The notes under the pieces were generated by a model that saw only the letters and a program-made list of their open reading frames with translations, made no database searches and was not told the DNA's origin. A DNA stretch of 64,000 nucleotides from JAFDZV01 sp964455525. GTDB lineage: Bacteria > Bacteroidota > Ignavibacteria > OLB7. Of this stretch, positions 19,410 to 29,092 are shown piece after piece. Numbering within the stretch: the stretch's first letter is position 1; the number at the start of each line of letters is the position of its first letter. The stretch covers positions 124,001 to 188,000 of the forward strand of contig CAYVWR010000005.1 in the NCBI GenBank assembly GCA_964455525.1, in the 5' to 3' direction. Made by a program: the position numbers and the translations under genes.

Positions 19410-19964
19410 ATGCGAGTTCTTAATCTGGGCTGTGGCCATGCCAAGCTCGACTTCCCGGAGGCAGGGGGGGCCTCGGAGATCATCGGTGTTGATATCAGTT
19501 CGCGCTCCCAGGCCGACATTCTGCACGATCTCAATGCTGTTCCCTATCCGTTTCCATCGGATAGCTTCGATCTGATCATCATGCAGGACGTGATCGAGCA
19601 TGTCGTGAGCGTTACCGATGTGATGAACGAGGTGTACCGTCTGCTGCAAGGCGGAGGCCGTGTACGCATCCGTACGCCGCATTACAGCAGCTATTATGCG
19701 TATAACGATCCTACGCACCTTCATTTTTTTGGTGCGCTGGCCTTCGACGGCTTCAATGCCGATAATCCCAATATCCTCTACACCGAGGCACGCTTCCGGT
19801 TCCTGAAGCGGGAGATCCTTTTCCCGAAACTTTGGCGTATCACCGGGGTTGCCGCTCTCGCCAACAGATATACCAAACGGTGGGAGCAGCTTTTTGCCTT
19901 CGTCTTCCGCGCGGAGAACCTTTTCTTCGAGCTTGAAGCGGTGAAGGGGGAACCTACGCGATGA
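19410..19964 (+). CDS. Class I SAM-dependent methyltransferase (type 11)
   Basis: Starts with motif I almost at the N-terminus (VLNLGCGHAKLDFP), then the acidic ribose-binding end of strand 2 (IIGVDIS) and motif IV-like DLIIMQDVIEHV, followed by a typical MNEVYRLLQGGGRVRIRTPHYSS segment. 184 residues, a compact domain. The start is put at ATG 19410. The substrate is unknown; the PHYSSYYAYNDPTHLHFF pattern is common among methyltransferases of polysaccharide or small-molecule clusters. It lies between metK and ahcY, so it consumes SAM where SAM is made and its by-product hydrolysed. Confidence 0.8.
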   Translation: MRVLNLGCGHAKLDFPEAGGASEIIGVDISSRSQADILHDLNAVPYPFPSDSFDLIIMQDVIEHVVSVTDVMNEVYRLLQGGGRVRIRTPHYSSYYAYNDPTHLHFFGALAFDGFNADNPNILYTEARFRFLKREILFPKLWRITGVAALANRYTKRWEQLFAFVFRAENLFFELEAVKGEPTR

Positions 19965-20061
19965 TTGATGAAACATGATGAGCGGCGGCCGTGCCGCTAG
20001 GCTCATGGTGGACGTTGATCGAATTCCGATATCCTATATCATAGAACATTCAGGAGAAGAA

Positions 20062-21339
20062 ATGGATCATAAGGAGGGACAGTATAAAGTCCGTGACCTT
20101 GCACTGGCAGAAGAAGGGCAGAAGCTCATCGATTGGGCCGAGAGCCGTATGCCGGTGATGAAGTCGCTGCGCGATCAGTACAGCGAAACCCAGCCATTGA
20201 AGGGGTACCGGATTGCAGGCTGCCTGCATGTGACCAAGGAGACTGCCGTGCTCATCCGTACGCTTGCAGCCGCAGGCGCCGAGGTGTCATGGTCGGGGTG
20301 CAACCCGCTCTCTACCAACGATGCCGTTGCTGCGGCACTCGCACTTGAGGGAATCAAGATGTATGCATGGCATGGCCTGAATACTGAGGACTTCTACTGG
20401 TGCATCGAGCAGACGCTCCTCATCAGCCCGAACCTTACGCTCGACGATGGTGCTGATCTGATCTTCACCGTCCATAACAAGCATCCAGAACTCTGCGCCC
20501 AGGTTATCGGCGGAACCGAGGAGACCACGACCGGCGTTCATCGTCTTCGCTCGATGGCTGCCGATGGTGCTCTGAAGTACCCGGTGATCGCTGTCAACGA
20601 CGCCGAGACCAAGTGGGACTTCGATAATGTCTATGGCACAGGCCAGTCCACGCTGGATGGCATCATCCGTGCTACGTCGGTGATGCTGGCCGGAAAGAAT
20701 TTCGTGGTTGCCGGCTACGGCCATTGCGGCAAGGGCGTCGCCCTGCGTGCCAAGGGAATGGGCGCCAATGTGATCGTCACCGAGGTGAAGCCAACTGCTG
20801 CTCTGAAGGCGACCCTGGAAGGGATGCGCGTGATGGAGATGGACGAGGCCGCCAAGGTCGGCGATGTGTTCGTGACAGCCACCGGTGTCAAGGATGTGAT
20901 CGTCAAGCACCATTTCGAGTCGATGAAAGAAGGTGCCATCATCTGTAATACCGGCCACTACGATTGCGAGATCAATATCGCCGATCTTGAGTCGCTGACA
21001 AACAACAAGCGCACCATCCGCGATAATAACGAAGAATATGTCTTCCCGGATGGTCGCAAGCTCTACCTGCTGGCACAGGGACGCCTGGTGAACCTGGCTG
21101 CCGCCGAAGGACATCCTTCGGAGGTAATGGATATGTCCTTCGCCAACCAGTTCATGTCGCAACTGCGTCTTGCCGAGGCTCATAAGAACGGCGAGAAGCT
21201 GGAGAACACGGTGCATGATATCCCGGCGGAGCAGGATCAGTCCATCGCACGTCTGAAACTTGAGACGATGGGGCTTGGCCTTGATGCGCTGACCCCGGAG
21301 CAGATCGAGTATATGGATGATTACTCGGCCGGTACCTAA
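20062..21339 (+). CDS. ahcY: Adenosylhomocysteinase
   Basis: Hydrolyses S-adenosylhomocysteine to adenosine and homocysteine with bound NAD+. Seen: the N-terminal substrate domain (ESRMPVMKSLRDQYS, GCLHVTKETAVLIRTL, WSGCNPLSTND), the NAD-binding glycine loop VAGYGHCGKGVALRAKGMGA and the C-terminal clamp. Length 425. ATG 20062 follows CAGGAGAAGAA; the upstream in-frame ATGs lack support. A perfect 15-bp hairpin follows the gene. Confidence 0.95.
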   Translation: MDHKEGQYKVRDLALAEEGQKLIDWAESRMPVMKSLRDQYSETQPLKGYRIAGCLHVTKETAVLIRTLAAAGAEVSWSGCNPLSTNDAVAAALALEGIKMYAWHGLNTEDFYWCIEQTLLISPNLTLDDGADLIFTVHNKHPELCAQVIGGTEETTTGVHRLRSMAADGALKYPVIAVNDAETKWDFDNVYGTGQSTLDGIIRATSVMLAGKNFVVAGYGHCGKGVALRAKGMGANVIVTEVKPTAALKATLEGMRVMEMDEAAKVGDVFVTATGVKDVIVKHHFESMKEGAIICNTGHYDCEINIADLESLTNNKRTIRDNNEEYVFPDGRKLYLLAQGRLVNLAAAEGHPSEVMDMSFANQFMSQLRLAEAHKNGEKLENTVHDIPAEQDQSIARLKLETMGLGLDALTPEQIEYMDDYSAGT

Positions 21340-21365
21340 GCGGTACGGACCCGCCTGAAAACGTA

Positions 21366-21400
21366 AACGGCGCCCCGATCGGAAGGATCGGGGCGCCGTT
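21366..21400. terminator. Strong bidirectional hairpin after ahcY
   Basis: Perfect 15-bp stem AACGGCGCCCCGATC (21366-21380) / GATCGGGGCGCCGTT (21386-21400) with a 5-nt loop, between ahcY (+) and the small membrane protein gene (-). The U-tract is short on both strands. Confidence 0.65.
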
Positions 21401-21440
21401 GTACATTGTGGGCATATCAAGGGGATTGGGGACCGGACAT

Positions 21441-21638
21441 TCAGGTGAGGCGCTTTCCGCTGCTCAACATGTTGTTGAATCCGCGATACAGAGCATACAC
21501 GACCGCGCCGGCTATGCCAAGCGCCAGTACCCATCCAAGAATGGAGAAGGCGATTCCGATCACCGCAAATATAACCTTCACCGCGATGATGCCGAAGACC
21601 ACGGCCAGCACAAGTGAGAGGATCTGTTTACCTGACAT
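21441..21638 (-). CDS. Small membrane protein, unknown
   Basis: 65 residues, starting at the CAT at 21636-21638 with a good AAGGAG ribosome site about 8 nt before it. Nearly all of it is hydrophobic: two helices (LSLVLAVVFGIIAVKVIFAVIGIAF and LGWVLALGIAGAVVYALY) and a short polar C-terminus. The open frame extends upstream, but the ribosome site fixes this start. No family recognised; it resembles small phage-shock or stress-type inner-membrane proteins only in size. Confidence 0.6.
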   Translation of the reverse strand: MSGKQILSLVLAVVFGIIAVKVIFAVIGIAFSILGWVLALGIAGAVVYALYRGFNNMLSSGKRLT

Positions 21639-21845
21639 TATCTGCTCCTTGAGAATGTGAACGTGCGTATACGATACCGCTCTCAAAAAATGACCCAAAC
21701 ATTGGTAATGTGATCATAATACATGCATTCGCAGAATATTTACATAATTGGGGCATCAGTAAGGCACAATGGAACCATACGGCGACAACCTTTCTTGGTT
21801 GCGCTCGATGAGTGCAAAAGATACGACTTGCCTACGTAGCATGGT

Positions 21846-22886
21846 ATGATCGCAGACGCCTCGATGCCCACGCTGGCAACTCCCTCCCAGCAGCGGCTCC
21901 GCCTTAGAGCAGGGAGGATCTCGGTTGCGATCGGACTGATCATGTTCGCGACGAAGAGCTGCGCCTATCTCCTTACAGGGTCAACCGCCATCTTTTCCGA
22001 TGCCATCGAGTCGGTTGTTCATGTGATCGCTACCGGTATTGCGCTCTATAGCCTTGTTCTCGCCGGACGCCCGGCTGATAAACGGCATCCCTATGGATAT
22101 GGCAAGGTGGAATACTTCTCGGCCGGGATGGAAGGCGTGCTCATCCTTCTGGCCGCCATTGCCATCTGCTACCAGGCCATGTGCGATATCCTCCTCAGCA
22201 GCAGCAGCCTGCGGCAGCTTGATATCGGTGTGCTGGCGCTTGCTTGTGCCGGGGTGGTCAATCTGATGCTCGGCCTGTATCTGGTGCGGGTCGGCAAGCA
22301 AACAAACTCGCTTGTGCTTGTCGCCGATGGCGAGCATGTCCTGACCGATAGCTATACATCGATCGGGGTGCTTGTCGGCATCGTTCTTGTGCGGTTGACC
22401 GGCATCACTCTGCTCGATCCTCTTGTGGCCATCATGGTGGCGGCAAACATCACCGGCACCGGCTACAGGCTTGTACGCCAGTCGGTCCGCGGGCTGATGA
22501 ACGCTGCCGATCAGGAAACCTTGCAGCGTACCATCGAGGCCATCCGACGAGCGCGTACCCCGGATATGGTCGATCTGCACCGGCTGCGGGCCTGGCGCGC
22601 AGGAGAACAGCGTTTCATAGATTTTCATCTGACGCTCCCGCACTATATGCCCTTGCAGGGTGCAGGCGACCTCCGCGATCATCTCTGCCAGGCTATCAAG
22701 CGTGAGTTCGGCGATCGGGCCGATGTTATGATCCATCTCGATCTCTGCAATCGTTCCCATTGTGTTTCCTGTGGCAAGAGCGATTGCTCGGTGCGTGCCA
22801 CCCCCCGGATTCTCGAGCATCAGCCCGCCGTTCAGGGAAGGCTGGACAACGGCGAGATGGCCGCCGATGAAGAGGGAGCCGCATAA
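21846..22886 (+). CDS. Cation diffusion facilitator (metal/proton antiporter)
   Basis: CDF family, exporting Zn2+, Fe2+ or related ions. Six membrane segments; SDAIESVVHV in helix 2 and DGEHVLTDSYTS in helix 5 carry the Asp/His metal-site residues, and HPYGYGKVEYF is the family loop. The cytoplasmic C-terminal domain has the usual HxDxx-type regulatory fold (VMIHLDLC) but then runs into a cysteine-rich stretch, CNRSHCVSCGKSDC, before a polar tail. The extra Cys could form an additional metal site. The metal cannot be assigned. Confidence 0.88.
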   Translation: MIADASMPTLATPSQQRLRLRAGRISVAIGLIMFATKSCAYLLTGSTAIFSDAIESVVHVIATGIALYSLVLAGRPADKRHPYGYGKVEYFSAGMEGVLILLAAIAICYQAMCDILLSSSSLRQLDIGVLALACAGVVNLMLGLYLVRVGKQTNSLVLVADGEHVLTDSYTSIGVLVGIVLVRLTGITLLDPLVAIMVAANITGTGYRLVRQSVRGLMNAADQETLQRTIEAIRRARTPDMVDLHRLRAWRAGEQRFIDFHLTLPHYMPLQGAGDLRDHLCQAIKREFGDRADVMIHLDLCNRSHCVSCGKSDCSVRATPRILEHQPAVQGRLDNGEMAADEEGAA

Positions 22887-22927
22887 GCACGTGTTCGCAC
22901 ATCTTTACAAACGAAGAGAGATTTAGG

Positions 22928-22959
22928 TTGCTCAAAGCCCGTCAATGCTTCTATATTTG
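22928..22959 (+). promoter_or_regulatory. tRNA operon promoter
   Basis: TTG at 22928-22930 and TATATTTG at 22952-22959 are 21 bp apart, matching the -33 TTTG / -7 TAnnTTTG architecture of Bacteroidota. The first tRNA begins 42 bp after the -7 element. Confidence 0.55.
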
Positions 22960-23000
22960 CAGTCCCTATCCTGACGGACTATCCTCACCATCAGGAACAA

Positions 23001-23075
23001 GGGCGCTTAGCTCAGTTGGTTCAGAGCGTCTCGTTTACACCGAGAAGGTCGGGGGTTCAAATCCCTCAGCGCCTA
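23001..23075 (+). tRNA. tRNA-Val (TAC)
   Basis: Cloverleaf by eye: acceptor GGGCGCT/AGCGCCT (one G-T pair), anticodon stem TCTCG/CGAGA with loop TTTACAC, T-loop TTCAAAT and discriminator A. No encoded CCA. Confidence 0.95.
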
Positions 23076-23129
23076 CTGCCTGTCTCGGATCGCAGTCCGA
23101 TTCTGATGGCGCCCACGGGGGCTTGATAC

Positions 23130-23203
23130 GGCGGAGTAGCTCAGCTGGTTAGAGCAATGGAATCATAATCCATGTGTCGGGGGTTCAAGTCCCTCCTCCG
23201 CTA
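23130..23203 (+). tRNA. tRNA-Met (CAT)
   Basis: Acceptor GGCGGAG/CTCCGCT, anticodon stem ATGGA/TCCAT with loop ATCATAA, T-loop TTCAAGT. CAT could also be a lysidine-modified tRNA-Ile2; elongator Met is more likely from the acceptor and D-arm, but this is not decisive. Confidence 0.88.
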
Positions 23204-23224
23204 CAAGACAATACAATGCCTTTT

Positions 23225-23313
23225 GGAGAGATGGCCGAGTGGCTGAAGGCAACGGTTTGCTAAACCGTCGTAGGTGTTAAAACCTACCGCGAGTTCGAAT
23301 CTCGCTCTCTCCG
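23225..23313 (+). tRNA. tRNA-Ser (GCT), island attachment gene
   Basis: Class II tRNA with long variable arm (23270-23290). Acceptor GGAGAGA/TCTCTCC, anticodon loop TTGCTAA, T-arm GCGAG/CTCGC. An integrase remnant starts right after its 3' end, so it was probably used as an attachment site. No duplicate of the 3' end was found further on by eye. Confidence 0.95.
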
Positions 23314-23382
23314 CTGAATGCCGCAAGAATGGTGAACAACCACGGTTCTTGCGGCATTTCTCTTTTCTGAATCCTTCGTGGG

Positions 23383-24396
23383 TTCAGCGGTACTTCTCAT
23401 GTAAGACAGCGGATAAACAGAGCGCAGATGAGTATGCCATACAGCGGCTCCATGAGATTCATTATGGAAAGGGGAAAGCTGATGATACAGTTCGTACACC
23501 CGAACAGCTTTCACCTCTTTCCAAACCCCTATCGGAGCTATGCGACATCTACTTAGATCTTATGTCGCAGACCTTCACTAAGAAGACCCAGAGCACGATC
23601 CGTGACTCATTCCGGCAGATGCAAAAGCGTCTCGGCAACAAGATGATAAACGAGATTACGTTGGAGGACTGTCAGCGATTTATCCTCAAGTGCGACCAGC
23701 CTGGAGGGTGCCCTAACGCCAGGCAACAGATCCATACTGCGCGAAAGCATTATCAGCATTTGCGGTCTGCTTTCTCTTGGGCTATACAGGCTGGGCTCCT
23801 CCAGGAGAATCATTTTACCAAGTTCAAGCGTCCCAAAGCACCTGAGTCTGAACTCGATTACTTTTCAGAAGAGGATTTCGGCACTCTGTATAACGGTATG
23901 TCCACAGCAACATATGCGGAGCGGCGTCTGAGGAATCTGGTCGTGATAGCTTATGAGACAGGGATGCGGCTCGCAGAGCTTCGTTTCCTCCAGTTGGATT
24001 CTTTGGATCTACAGAATCGACGGGTGAAGATCACGGTGACAGATCTCTTTGTTCCTAAGAATAAGAAAGGCCGGGTGGTTCCTTTATCCGACAATGTAAT
24101 GTCGAATGAGTGGTTTACGGTCTATCAAGAAGAGCTAGAGATAATTTGGATCGAGCTAACGCAGATCAACTGCGGATTGTTGATTCTTGGCCGGATTGCG
24201 CAATTCCCTTTCCACATTTTAGGCAAATTTGGGCGGCGTACCCCATTGGAGGATGTAAGTTTTTACAGCGTATTCAAATCTGTCACACTCGCCTTGTGGA
24301 AAATTACTCAGGACACCGATCCTAAATCACCTAGCAGGCAATAGTATTAATAAGATAACACTGGATGATCTTCGGAAGACTAGCGACGATCCTTAA
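23383..24396 (+). pseudogene. Decayed tyrosine-recombinase integrase
   Basis: The N-terminal SAM-like core-binding domain is readable (LSELCDIYLDLMSQTFTKK, RSAFSWAIQAGLL). The catalytic domain begins well, with the first catalytic Arg in YETGMRLAELRFLQLDSL and the catalytic Lys region VPKNKKGRVVPLSDNV. After that the frame degenerates: the HxxR, His/Trp and Tyr nucleophile motifs are missing. A possible relic of HxLR (ITLDDLRKT) lies in another frame near 24358-24385. The N-terminal end, overlapping the tRNA, also looks disrupted. Directly next to tRNA-Ser, so probably the integrase that brought in the following island, now inactive. Confidence 0.75.
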
Positions 24397-24871
24397 TTGG
24401 AAGGTGTCAAGAAATGTATCGCGAACCTGCGTAACAAGGTCGTCGTGCATTTCCAGCGAGAGTAGGATTTTCTGATGGTGTCCCTGAATATAGAAAAATT
24501 CAGGCTCACGAATCACGCCATCTATATAATAATATCAAACGTATGCTTGACTTCCTCTGCTTCAACCAGGGATATTTAATTGTACCACCAGAATAGTTGG
24601 GGGATTATGGATATTCTGAATACCAATTAGACATTGGCCAAATTCTGGATCATGTTGCGAGCAAGAGTCCCATCATCCACCTTCCAGAAAGGAACCCGGG
24701 GCGGTGGGCTAGGGCACGGCAGAAGTATTCCGACAGTGACCTCGAAGCCATTAACCATTATCGTCAAAGGTTGGGTCTCCCACAGGCATAATCCAGCCCA
24801 CGGCATTTTACTTAGACTTCTTACTGACGTCAGTAGCAGCAATTGGATAACCAAACTCATCGGTAAGCACA
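24397..24871. other. Gene-free, degraded stretch
   Basis: AT-rich sequence with short broken frames on both strands. One open frame at 24597-24791 (+, TTG start, 64 residues, ending NHYRQRLGLPQA) is protein-like in composition but follows a stop immediately and has no ribosome site. It may be a fragment of a larger lost gene. Confidence 0.4.
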
Positions 24872-25939
24872 ATGTGGACACCATATTTCAACTTTGACAT
24901 GTTCGCTCCGCCCCCAGGCCTTAAGAGTGAGCAGCTTATTAAAGTGATGCAAGACACAGAACTTCGAAAATTTATCGTCCAATTCTTCCTTAGTGATATC
25001 AGGCTCATGCGCAGTGAGGTGCAACTGCTGTTACCTGATATTAGTTCCGGGCAAGAGGTTGGGGTGCCCTTTCGCAAGATTACTAAGTTAGTGCTTGCCA
25101 CTAACGATGATAAAAAGCTGAGTAGTATAATTTTACTTACAGAAAGTTCAAGCCCGGTGGATGCAATCCGTTGGTGCTATAATCCAGTATGCCAACTTCT
25201 AAGCCACTGGAGTTTTCAGAACGGTGGGTCATTCACAATTAGTGGGGCTAAAGTAAAGGATATAAATCATAATGTAGTATTAAAAACGAAACCGGATACT
25301 GGTGTTGCCGCCATTGCTTTAGCACCTATGTTTATCCCAAGTCGATTCGACCTTGATGATCGGCACCGGGCAATGCTGTCGATGTATCGAGAGTGCAGGA
25401 ATAGCTCCAGTCCATTCTATAGTTTGTTGTGCTCATATAAGATCTTGGAAGCCGTCTTTCAGGGTGAAATATTTGTGGAAACAGATAATACCATAAAGAA
25501 TCTAGGAGTTAATGATGAAAGAGAGCCAGGGAATATATCAAAGGAAATGCTAATAACGGCTCGTGCCAACATGCTCCATGAAAACTATGCTGGCTTGAGC
25601 TTTAAAAGCTTTATGAAGAAGGTTAAAAAAACGAAAAATGGGGTCGCCCATGCTCTCTTGCGCAAAGGAGACATGTACGACTTCGATCACATCGAACATT
25701 ACACGGAAGTCGCGATTACTGCTAGCTTAGCGGATTTGGTTGCACGAGAGATCCTAGAAGAAGAATTCCGTCTTATGCATGTCATTGACGTGGCCCGCGC
25801 TCAGGCTGAGGGGAAAGAACCTCTTCCAGCATACTTCCTGCGTGATAGGTTTATATACCCAAAGTTAGTCCACCAGTACCAAGAAGACATGCGGATCGAC
25901 TTTGTTAAGAAGGATTCACATGGCAATAAGCAGGAATAG
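24872..25939 (+). CDS. Island protein, possibly MauJ-like/HEPN-like, function unknown
   Basis: 355 residues, AT-richer than the flanking core genes. No signal peptide or membrane helix. The middle part (RHRAMLSMYRECRNSSSPFYSLLCSYKILEAVFQ) resembles the helical region of MauJ-type proteins. Around residue 250 there is KNGVAHAL, similar to the RNxxxH motif of HEPN and related families but with Lys in place of Arg. The C-terminus is charged. A second island protein (29482-30348) carries RNAIAH. Function unknown; a defence role is only a guess from island context. Confidence 0.45.
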   Translation: MWTPYFNFDMFAPPPGLKSEQLIKVMQDTELRKFIVQFFLSDIRLMRSEVQLLLPDISSGQEVGVPFRKITKLVLATNDDKKLSSIILLTESSSPVDAIRWCYNPVCQLLSHWSFQNGGSFTISGAKVKDINHNVVLKTKPDTGVAAIALAPMFIPSRFDLDDRHRAMLSMYRECRNSSSPFYSLLCSYKILEAVFQGEIFVETDNTIKNLGVNDEREPGNISKEMLITARANMLHENYAGLSFKSFMKKVKKTKNGVAHALLRKGDMYDFDHIEHYTEVAITASLADLVAREILEEEFRLMHVIDVARAQAEGKEPLPAYFLRDRFIYPKLVHQYQEDMRIDFVKKDSHGNKQE

Positions 25940-26047
25940 CAGATTTACGGTCAAGGGCTAGCTACAAATTTACAGGCGAGTGAGAGATCTACGCACAAGC
26001 TAGCGAGTAGTGGATCACCATAGAATGTTGTAAGGAATCTTCATAGG

Positions 26048-26730
26048 ATGCACTCGACGTTTTCAGAATTCTCCTACGGATTCGCACTCGTCCACGAAGT
26101 CACGAACCAGGCAGGCAAGGGGCTCGGTGCCGCTCCTATGTTTCCATATCTCCGTGCCGAAGAAGGGCCAGGAGGATATGATGTGGCACTCGACCATCCT
26201 GGCAATCCTCTGTTTATTGAGTTCAAGCTGTGCGAGATCCTAACACGGTCAAACGCGGCGCAATGGCATCTATTCGAGAAGGCGTACTATCGTTTCTGGA
26301 TACCAGGGCGCCCATGTTCCACACCATTGATGATCTGAATACCTATTTCGCCATGACGCAGGTGATGGCAAAGAGTGTCTATTTCAGACCTCGTGATATT
26401 GGGAAACTACTTGATGCTGATGATCACCCAGTAGTCTTCCATCCGGATGATGGCTTCGGGTATCGATGTTCAGAACCGAAGAGAATCAAAGCTGCCGCAT
26501 CAGGTCAAGCATTCGTAGGTAGACTCTCCGAACAGGTTCAGCAGATATCACAAGAAGAACCGAGTAATACGCTTTTCGACAGCTTGACCGGTAGGATACT
26601 GGAGGGAAGCCGGAAGTGGATCGGAGACCTTTCTACGGCGGTTAGGAACTATTCCTCTCGTCAGAAAGCAGCGGTGTTATCTCGAATCGTTCTTGGTGCA
26701 GAACTGTGGTGGGTTGTCCGAGACGAATAG
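26048..26730 (+). pseudogene. Broken gene of a conserved hypothetical family
   Basis: Two overlapping frames belong together. 26048-26290 encodes MHSTFSEFSYGFALVHEV, GYDVALDHPGNPLFIEFKL and RSNAAQWHLFEKAYYRF. A second frame from about 26310 continues FHTIDDLNTYFAM and VYFRPRDIGKLLDADDHPVVF to GYRCSEPK, the order seen in this protein family. Between them about 25 residues (normally a short PRRHSxQHxLL-type stretch) are missing and the frame changes, indicating a small deletion. The C-terminal part is intact to 26730. Product function is not known. Confidence 0.6.
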
Positions 26731-26948
26731 CGATGTGTCCAAGGCGGTATTCCCGATTGGGAGCTGATCTTAGGCCTAAGGGGGGACATATGTAGGAGAT
26801 ACGTATCGTAGGCGAGGATCGCTACATCTATGTTTAGGCTACGGCTGCTCAGGCCGCCGGTTTACTCCTCCTATGTACTGATAGCCTTAGCTGGTGCCTT
26901 ACAGAGGAGGAAACAGAGCAATCTATCTATCGCTAAATCCTACCACCA

Positions 26949-28082
26949 ATGGTAAAGAAGCTTTCCATGATCCTGCTCCTGGCTATCACGAGTATTGCCT
27001 CAGGCCAGGAAGCCAAGTCGGTGTACAAGGTCGTCCAGATTCAGAAGCAGCAGACGTTCCATCTTACAGGCATGCTCGCTTCACGTACTTATCTCCCCAT
27101 CCAGATCCCTCCGAATACCGTAGAATGGTTCATTGCCTTCACATCATCTAAGGATGCTGGTTCCAGTAGCTCTATCGGTCTGTTAGGGCAGTTGACAAAG
27201 CTGGTCGATCCCACTGGCTTATCATCGGCTGCTTTCAATGCACTCACGACACCTGCTGGATCGAGTCGGTGTGATATAGTGGTGACAGACTTGGAGAACC
27301 GGCGTAAGTTTATGAATGGCGAGGATCGATACGGTAGATATGATGAGATCTCTCGGAAGAATATAACGCATGGTGTCATAAAGGTCGATGGCAGGAAGTA
27401 TCAAGGAAACTTGGAAATCCTGGTCTTCAATCCGGCGTACACATCATCGATCAACGTTACCATAGAGGTTACGGCTGTGGTTGATGGGAAGCAGATGGAC
27501 AGAATGGCCTGGCCGAAGGAGACTAAAGACAAGGTGTTTGATGCGTATTACTTAGTATTCTTGAAGGACGGTATGGAGCCAAAGGTCGCAAAGGAAGTCG
27601 CCAACTGTATCGTAGAGTCTACAGCCAGGCAGAAGAAGCCGGAAGAGATGAACCGGTTATCGAAGTCGGAGCGTGACGCTTTCTCGATGAAGATTATGAC
27701 TGCCTGTTTGCAGGAGATGCAAGGGGGGGCGAAGACGGCGCAGCAGGAGAAAGCCATCAGTTACGGGAACCTAGGGTGGAAAGCCTACGAGAACGGAGAC
27801 GTTGATAAATGTATGGAATACAGCAAGAAGGCCTTGGAGCTTGATCCGAATATGGGGTGGGTGCAGGCGAATCTCGGACTCTGCTATCTCATCAAAGGTG
27901 ATGTATCAATGGCGACAGATTATTATGTTGGGGCCATCTCATCCAACAGGAAAGACAAGCTAGGGGCAAAGAAGCACTTCCAGGAACAGATCAAAGATAT
28001 TGACAATGCTGTGGAGAAGTATCCAGGGCTTCAAGGCTATAAGGATATCCGGGATCTGCTGGAATCGGAGGTTAAGAGGTAG
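26949..28082 (+). CDS. Secreted TPR protein, unknown
   Basis: Signal peptide MVKKLSMILLLAITSIASGQ (ATG 26949). About residues 30-200 form a beta-rich domain of unknown type. The C-terminal ~110 residues contain TPRs (YGNLGWKAYENGDVDKCMEYSKKALELDPN and the following GWVQANLGLCYLIKGD unit). It ends six bases before the next gene, which begins with its own ATG, suggesting co-transcription. Not recognised as a known family. Confidence 0.6.
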   Translation: MVKKLSMILLLAITSIASGQEAKSVYKVVQIQKQQTFHLTGMLASRTYLPIQIPPNTVEWFIAFTSSKDAGSSSSIGLLGQLTKLVDPTGLSSAAFNALTTPAGSSRCDIVVTDLENRRKFMNGEDRYGRYDEISRKNITHGVIKVDGRKYQGNLEILVFNPAYTSSINVTIEVTAVVDGKQMDRMAWPKETKDKVFDAYYLVFLKDGMEPKVAKEVANCIVESTARQKKPEEMNRLSKSERDAFSMKIMTACLQEMQGGAKTAQQEKAISYGNLGWKAYENGDVDKCMEYSKKALELDPNMGWVQANLGLCYLIKGDVSMATDYYVGAISSNRKDKLGAKKHFQEQIKDIDNAVEKYPGLQGYKDIRDLLESEVKR

Positions 28083-28087
28083 AAACT

Positions 28088-29092
28088 ATGCATTCAGAAG
28101 TGATTTTGCACCTGCGTGAAGTTCTCAACGATAGAGTGGAGAACGTAAAGGTGTCTGGATACCAGGCATTCAGTGTCACTCTCAAGCATCTCTTCAGCTT
28201 TATCGATGGGACTCCTATTGTCCATGATATCATTCAGCAGCTAATAGTACGATATCCTGATTTGTCCGAGGAAATCAATCAGGCATTAACTGCGCAGAAG
28301 AGGTATGCATTAGGGCAAAGCTATGATACTGATATCCTACTATCCTACTTCATCCTTAAGCGTTGGAGCGAAGGCCGGGCAAACCAATGGGAACAGGAGT
28401 CATTTCTCTTTGAGCGCACTGCTGAGCACAATGCAAGGCTGATGGTGGTTCAGCAGTTATTCCTTCTCCCCTTAGCGGCGTACATTAGTGAACACTTAGC
28501 GGCTAGCCGGATTGTTCTCAATGTGCTTCGCCGATATAAACAGCGTACTGAATGGTTTCACAGAAACCGTATGCTTATGATGCTCGAAGAGGATACACGA
28601 CGAGGCGAACAGAGACTTGCCTATGACCTATATGAATACCTATTTGACCAAGGCATCGACTTTGTAATTGAACCAAGCTCTGTATCGGGAGAAGTGGACC
28701 TAATAGCGCAACAAGGGAGCCATGATCCTCTCATTGCTGATGCAAAGGTATTCGATCCAGCAAAGAGTAAGGGGCGGCCTTATATAGTTAAAGGCTTTAA
28801 CCAAGTCTATACATATACCCGTGATTATAATGAGCCCTTTGCGTACCTAGTGATCTTTAGAATCTGCTCTACAGACCTGCGGTTCGATGTCTCTGGAGTA
28901 GACTCAGTGTTCCCCTATATTCGGCATAATGGAAAAACTATATTTTTTGTAGTAATCGATATCCATAACTACAAAACATCCGCTTCTAAACGTGGCCCTC
29001 TTGAAAGTGTAGTAATATCGGAGAACGAATTGATTCAGGTAATTGAGGGTGATGTCCATGAGAGAGTGCCTGCATCTTCTATACTAGAGTGA
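28088..29092 (+). CDS. Unknown protein with possible PD-(D/E)xK nuclease domain
   Basis: 334 residues. The first ~170 are helical. The C-terminal half reads YDLYEYLFDQGIDFVIEP, GEVDLIAQQ, PLIADAKVF and GFNQVYTYT: an acidic residue, D204, then D218-A-K220 and a Gln in the next helix, the order of a PD-(D/E)xK nuclease core with DAK in place of ExK. If real this would be a nuclease of a defence or mobile system, but some such domains are inactive. It follows the TPR gene by 5 bp. Confidence 0.5.
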   Translation: MHSEVILHLREVLNDRVENVKVSGYQAFSVTLKHLFSFIDGTPIVHDIIQQLIVRYPDLSEEINQALTAQKRYALGQSYDTDILLSYFILKRWSEGRANQWEQESFLFERTAEHNARLMVVQQLFLLPLAAYISEHLAASRIVLNVLRRYKQRTEWFHRNRMLMMLEEDTRRGEQRLAYDLYEYLFDQGIDFVIEPSSVSGEVDLIAQQGSHDPLIADAKVFDPAKSKGRPYIVKGFNQVYTYTRDYNEPFAYLVIFRICSTDLRFDVSGVDSVFPYIRHNGKTIFFVVIDIHNYKTSASKRGPLESVVISENELIQVIEGDVHERVPASSILE

